DNA from: Erwinia sp. HDF1-3R
Lineage (GTDB): Bacteria; Pseudomonadota; Gammaproteobacteria; Enterobacterales; Enterobacteriaceae
Assembly: GCF_039621855.1 (NCBI RefSeq)
Contig: NZ_CP155071.1
Coordinates: 2,294,001 to 2,358,000 of the forward strand
Direction of reading: 5' to 3'
DNA length: 64,000 nucleotides
Within the stretch, counting starts at the first letter, position 1; each line of letters begins with the position of its first letter. This document shows positions 61,193 through 64,000 of the stretch, piece after piece. The notes beneath the pieces were generated by a model. The model worked only from the letters and a program-made list of their open reading frames with translations, had not been told where the DNA came from and did no database searches. The translations under genes and the position numbers were made by a program.

Positions 61193-62233
61193 ATGTTTCC
61201 TCGTACGCTACCGCAACCTGAAGTAATTTCTACCGATACCCTGCCCACGCTGCGCTGGGGGATTATCGGTCCGGGCTGGATAGCCGATCGCTTTGCGGCG
61301 GCGTTTCGTCACCATACCCGTCAGCAGCTGGTGGCCGTGGCGGGCCGCAATCAGGAAAAAACCGCTGCGTTTGCTGGACGCTGGGATATTCCGCAGGTCT
61401 TTACCGATGCCAGTGAAATGCTGGCGCTAAAAGATCTGGATGTCGTCTATGTCGCCACGCCGCATAATCATCACTTCCCTGATGCAATGAAGGTGCTCCA
61501 GGCCGGAAAGCACGTTTTGATTGAAAAACCGCTGGCCCTGAATGCGCAGGAAGGGGCAAAGCTCCAGCAGGAAGCCCGCGCCAGAAAATTATTCTGCCTT
61601 GAGGGGATGTGGTGTGACTTCACACCGAAGTATGATGTGCTGCGCCAGCTGCTGGCAAACGGCGATTTGGGCGATCTGCATACGCTGATTGCCGATCACG
61701 GCGAGTATTTTACGCCCGATCACCGTATCTTTAACCCGGACCTTGCGGGCGGGCCGATGCTGGACCTGGGGAGCTATCTTATCTCGCTAAGCATCACCGT
61801 GGCCGGCAGCGTGCCGGCTCAGGTGCTGGCGCAGGGGCAACCGGCACCTGGCGGCGTTAACGGACAGGCTTCCATGCTGTTCACCCACGACAACGGCATG
61901 CATTCAGTGTTGAATACCACGTTATTCAGCCGTACGCCTTCGGGTGCGGTGATTGCCGGACGGGATGCGACCCTGAGCCTTAACGGGCATTTCTACGCGC
62001 CCGGTGATTTTACCCTGGCGTCCAGCGAAGGTAATCAGCTCCTGCACTGGAAAGATAAGGGTGGACATTATGAACAGCTCTCGTATGAAATTGAGCACAC
62101 CGCCTGGTGTATCGGTCAGGGGCTGATTGAGTCGCCCATCCGGCCGCTGGGAACGTCGCTGATGACGCTGAGCACCATGGATAACGTGCGGCGTCAGTTG
62201 GGCATCGTATTTAATGAGGAAAGGCAGGATTGA
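61193..62233 (+). CDS. Gfo/Idh/MocA-family NAD(P)-dependent oxidoreductase
   Basis: A 346-residue oxidoreductase: Rossmann LRWGIIGPGWIADRFAAAF with the GxGxIA-type loop, VYVATPHNHHFPDAMKVLQAGKHVLIEKPLALN holding the conserved EKP lysine, and the catalytic-domain segment GGPMLDLGSYLISL with the D-x-G-x-Y/H motif. The family acts on sugars, inositols or dihydrodiols. The ATG at 61193 has GGAG 5 bases upstream; the GTG at 61187 overlaps that ribosome site. A LacI-family gene follows 43 bases later on the same strand and may regulate it. Confidence 0.85.
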   Translation: MFPRTLPQPEVISTDTLPTLRWGIIGPGWIADRFAAAFRHHTRQQLVAVAGRNQEKTAAFAGRWDIPQVFTDASEMLALKDLDVVYVATPHNHHFPDAMKVLQAGKHVLIEKPLALNAQEGAKLQQEARARKLFCLEGMWCDFTPKYDVLRQLLANGDLGDLHTLIADHGEYFTPDHRIFNPDLAGGPMLDLGSYLISLSITVAGSVPAQVLAQGQPAPGGVNGQASMLFTHDNGMHSVLNTTLFSRTPSGAVIAGRDATLSLNGHFYAPGDFTLASSEGNQLLHWKDKGGHYEQLSYEIEHTAWCIGQGLIESPIRPLGTSLMTLSTMDNVRRQLGIVFNEERQD

Positions 62234-62276
62234 AGAGTAAGCGTTGCAGTTGTGGGTCATTTTTTTCGGAGCAGAA

Positions 62277-63296
62277 ATGAAGAAAATGACCCTGGAGACG
62301 CTGGCCAGGCTGGCCGGCGTTGGCGTAGCTACGGTGGATCGGGTACTCAATGAGCGCGGCGGCGTCTCGCCGGAGACGGCGCGCAAGGTATTGCTGGCCG
62401 CGAAGCTGAACGGCCTCAACCGTATTTTGCCTGAGGCGTATCAGCATCCCTGGCGGATTGAGGTCATCCTCAGCGCCAACGGTTCCTATTTTTTCAAAGG
62501 CCTGGATGACAATTTCAGGGAAATTGCCAGCGCACTCGGCTATCGCCGGGTGACGCTGCATCGCACGTTTATCGCCGAATCCCACCCTGAAAGACTGGCC
62601 GCACACATTGCTGAGTGCGCCCACACGCGCGACGGCATCATTGTTTATGCACAGGATCACCCTGCGGTTTATGCCGCGCTGGCGAGCTGTCGCGAGCGTG
62701 GTATTCCGGTGATCACCATCGTAACCGATCTCCCGGATGCTGCCCGCCTGTGCCATGTCGGCATCAACCAGCTCCAGGCGGGGCGCACGGCCGGTTTGCT
62801 GATGGGGCAGACCCTGAAAACAGCGGGTGAGGTGGTGGTGGTTAGCGGTCGCTGCGACTACAGCGCGCACCGCGAGCGTATAGAGGGCTTCCGTCAGGTG
62901 CTTCTGCGGCGTTTCCCACAGATTAGCCTGAAGGAGGTGCTGGCAGGGCAGGATGAACGACAGACCATACGGCGTTTGCTGGGCGAGACGCTGAAAAAAA
63001 ATGGCAATATTGTCGGGCTGTACAATACCGGATCCGGCAATACTGAGATCAGCGCCGAGCTGGATAATCACCATCTGCTGGGCCAGTGCGTCTATATTAC
63101 CCATGAACTCTACAGCCTGACCCGGCGTCTGCTGCACAGCGATTGCCTCTCTTATGTACTGGATCAGAACGCCCGGCAGCATGCCCAGCTGGCGATGGAT
63201 ATTCTGCTGAAAAAACTCAGCACCAATCAGGATGCTGACATCTATCAGAGCGGGAAGGTGGATTTCAATATTATTACCGCTGAAAACTGTGACTGA
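62277..63296 (+). CDS. LacI-family transcriptional regulator
   Basis: A 339-residue regulator: helix-turn-helix TLETLARLAGVGVATVDRVLNERGGVSPETARKVL at the N-terminus, then a sugar-binding-protein-like domain (IEVILSANGSYFFKGLDDNF; DGIIVYAQDHPAVYAAL; GEVVVVSGRCDYSAHRERIEGF; LYNTGSGNTEISAEL). The VDRVLN helix and sequence place it in the subgroup that controls inositol and related sugar uptake. I chose the ATG at 62277 (GGAGCAGAA upstream). It is probably cotranscribed with the Gfo/Idh/MocA gene. It differs in its recognition helix from the LacI protein at 33190, so a different operator is expected. Confidence 0.87.
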   Translation: MKKMTLETLARLAGVGVATVDRVLNERGGVSPETARKVLLAAKLNGLNRILPEAYQHPWRIEVILSANGSYFFKGLDDNFREIASALGYRRVTLHRTFIAESHPERLAAHIAECAHTRDGIIVYAQDHPAVYAALASCRERGIPVITIVTDLPDAARLCHVGINQLQAGRTAGLLMGQTLKTAGEVVVVSGRCDYSAHRERIEGFRQVLLRRFPQISLKEVLAGQDERQTIRRLLGETLKKNGNIVGLYNTGSGNTEISAELDNHHLLGQCVYITHELYSLTRRLLHSDCLSYVLDQNARQHAQLAMDILLKKLSTNQDADIYQSGKVDFNIITAENCD

Positions 63297-63380
63297 TCCG
63301 AGAAAAATTCCCGACATCTCCACAAAGCGTAGCGCTTAAGGATGGGGGTTATCTGGTCCCCCTTAAAGGAGTCCGCTTTC

Positions 63381-64000
63381 ATGAATACTGAAATCCATAC
63401 TGTTGTCGCCGTCGTGGGTCCAGGTGCCATCGGCACCACGGTCGCGGCGGCGCTGCACGAAGTCGGCCGTACACCCTTGCTGTGTGGACGCACTGCCCGC
63501 GATCGCCTCACGCTGCAAGAAGGCGACCGCTTTATCACCATACCCGGTCCAGTTCAGACGAATCCCAAACAGATTGCTCGCACTGCCGATCTTGTTTTTC
63601 TGGCAGTCAAGGCGACACAGGTCGAGGCGGCAGAAGAATGGCTCTCGGTGTTGGCCGGTCCAGAAACCGTTGTGTGCGTTTTGCAAAACGGAGTGGAACA
63701 GTTGGATAAGGTCGCTCCACATTACGGACAAATCGTTCCTGCCGTTGTATGGTTTCCTGCGCAGGCACAATCAGATGGCTCAGTGCGCCTGCGCGGCGAC
63801 ATGCGCCTCAGCCTGCCGGACTTATCGGCTTCCCGCGTGGTGGCCGAAGCGCTGGAAGGCACCCGATGCTACGTGGAGCTGGCCGAAAATTTCAGTTCAC
63901 TGGCCTGGCGTAAGCTGTTGCAGAACGCGGTGGCTGGACTTATGGCGCTTACGCATCGCCGTTCCGGTATGTTCGGCCGCTCTGACATCGCTAAGCTAAC
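63381..64000 (+). CDS. Ketopantoate reductase-family oxidoreductase (cut by window edge)
   Basis: The first 206 residues of a PanE/ApbA-type protein: VVAVVGPGAIGTTVAAALHEVG is the NADPH-binding loop, LVFLAVKATQVEAAEEWL and VVCVLQNGVEQLDKVAP are the conserved NxVE-type substrate-site strands, and FSSLAWRKLLQNAVAGLMAL contains the catalytic lysine position (WRKLLxN). The frame is open to base 64000. AAAGGAG lies about 12 bases before the ATG. Many enterobacteria have such paralogues besides the true PanE, so pantothenate synthesis is not implied. An inverted repeat AAGCG-TAG-CGCTT sits at 63325-63337 upstream. Confidence 0.83.
   Translation, partial: MNTEIHTVVAVVGPGAIGTTVAAALHEVGRTPLLCGRTARDRLTLQEGDRFITIPGPVQTNPKQIARTADLVFLAVKATQVEAAEEWLSVLAGPETVVCVLQNGVEQLDKVAPHYGQIVPAVVWFPAQAQSDGSVRLRGDMRLSLPDLSASRVVAEALEGTRCYVELAENFSSLAWRKLLQNAVAGLMALTHRRSGMFGRSDIAKL

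Noticed and set aside
62211..63323. 370-codon open frame on the minus strand
   Set aside because: It lies opposite the LacI-family gene at 62277-63296, which has a clear helix-turn-helix, effector domain and ribosome site. The minus frame resembles no family and is a GC-rich shadow.

Overview
The window looks like a chromosome segment of an enterobacterium, most likely of the Erwiniaceae (Pantoea/Erwinia-like). The evidence is enterobacterial pairs such as ptrR-sad and yqjH-yqjI, a membrane PQQ glucose dehydrogenase (gcd), a sorbosone-dehydrogenase-like lipoprotein, two different three-subunit FAD/cytochrome c sugar-acid dehydrogenases and an idonate dehydrogenase. This periplasmic sugar-oxidising profile is typical of that family. 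No rRNA, tRNA or CRISPR array was seen.

Left part (1-12.2 kb) is accessory DNA. After the tail of a GNAT gene come a minus-strand ABM-ACT-ArsR operon and, divergent from it, a tightly overlapped six-gene plus-strand operon at 2428-7640: MFS exporter, ATP-grasp ligase, PAT-like N-acetyltransferase, methyltransferase-fold protein, AurF-type di-iron N-oxygenase and PaiB-like FMN protein. It reads as a compact non-NRPS/PKS biosynthetic cluster for a small N-oxygenated amino-acid product, and it is the best candidate here for an undescribed system. It is followed by an unknown gene, an IS110-family element whose transposase carries an in-frame stop, a MarR-GNAT fusion with a palindromic operator, and a umuDC remnant.

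From 12.2 to 22.5 kb: a diguanylate cyclase, a glutathione transferase with divergent LysR regulator, ptrR/sad, a DUF2231 membrane protein with a sorbosone-dehydrogenase-like lipoprotein, yqjH-yqjI, and a repeat protein of unknown function.

From 22.9 to 40.1 kb lies an oxidative sugar-acid system. gcd is followed by a seven-gene minus-strand operon (MFS, otnC, periplasmic lactonase, periplasmic cupin, tri-haem cytochrome c, Tat-exported small subunit, FAD large subunit). A divergent LacI regulator, an FMN alpha-hydroxy-acid oxidase, a ModA-like binding protein, an Asp/Glu-racemase-family protein and otnK complete it. LacI-type palindromes of the form GTAAGCG.TTAC lie in the 31.6/33.2 kb divergon, in the 37.8/38.1 kb divergon, and again upstream of idnD at 49.56 kb, which suggests one regulon. 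The inferred job is periplasmic oxidation of a sugar to an acid, uptake, and breakdown through 3-oxo-tetronate-type intermediates, with the usual LtnD and OtnI steps apparently replaced. A second repeat protein with a secretion-like N-terminus sits inside this region.

From 40.2 to 55.4 kb: a FIST-domain soluble chemoreceptor, a membrane chemoreceptor, a 1262-residue three-part protein (glycosidase + glycosyltransferase + FAD oxidoreductase), idnD, a small polysaccharide cluster (GT2, Wzx-type flippase, GT2) and a frameshifted DUF1460 gene.

From 55.5 to 64 kb: an exported amidohydrolase, the second (gluconate-2-dehydrogenase-type) dehydrogenase operon, a Gfo/Idh/MocA oxidoreductase, another LacI-family regulator, and the start of a ketopantoate-reductase-family gene. 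Several spacers and gene tails carry short tandem duplications. All family calls are by eye from sequence; no searches were run.
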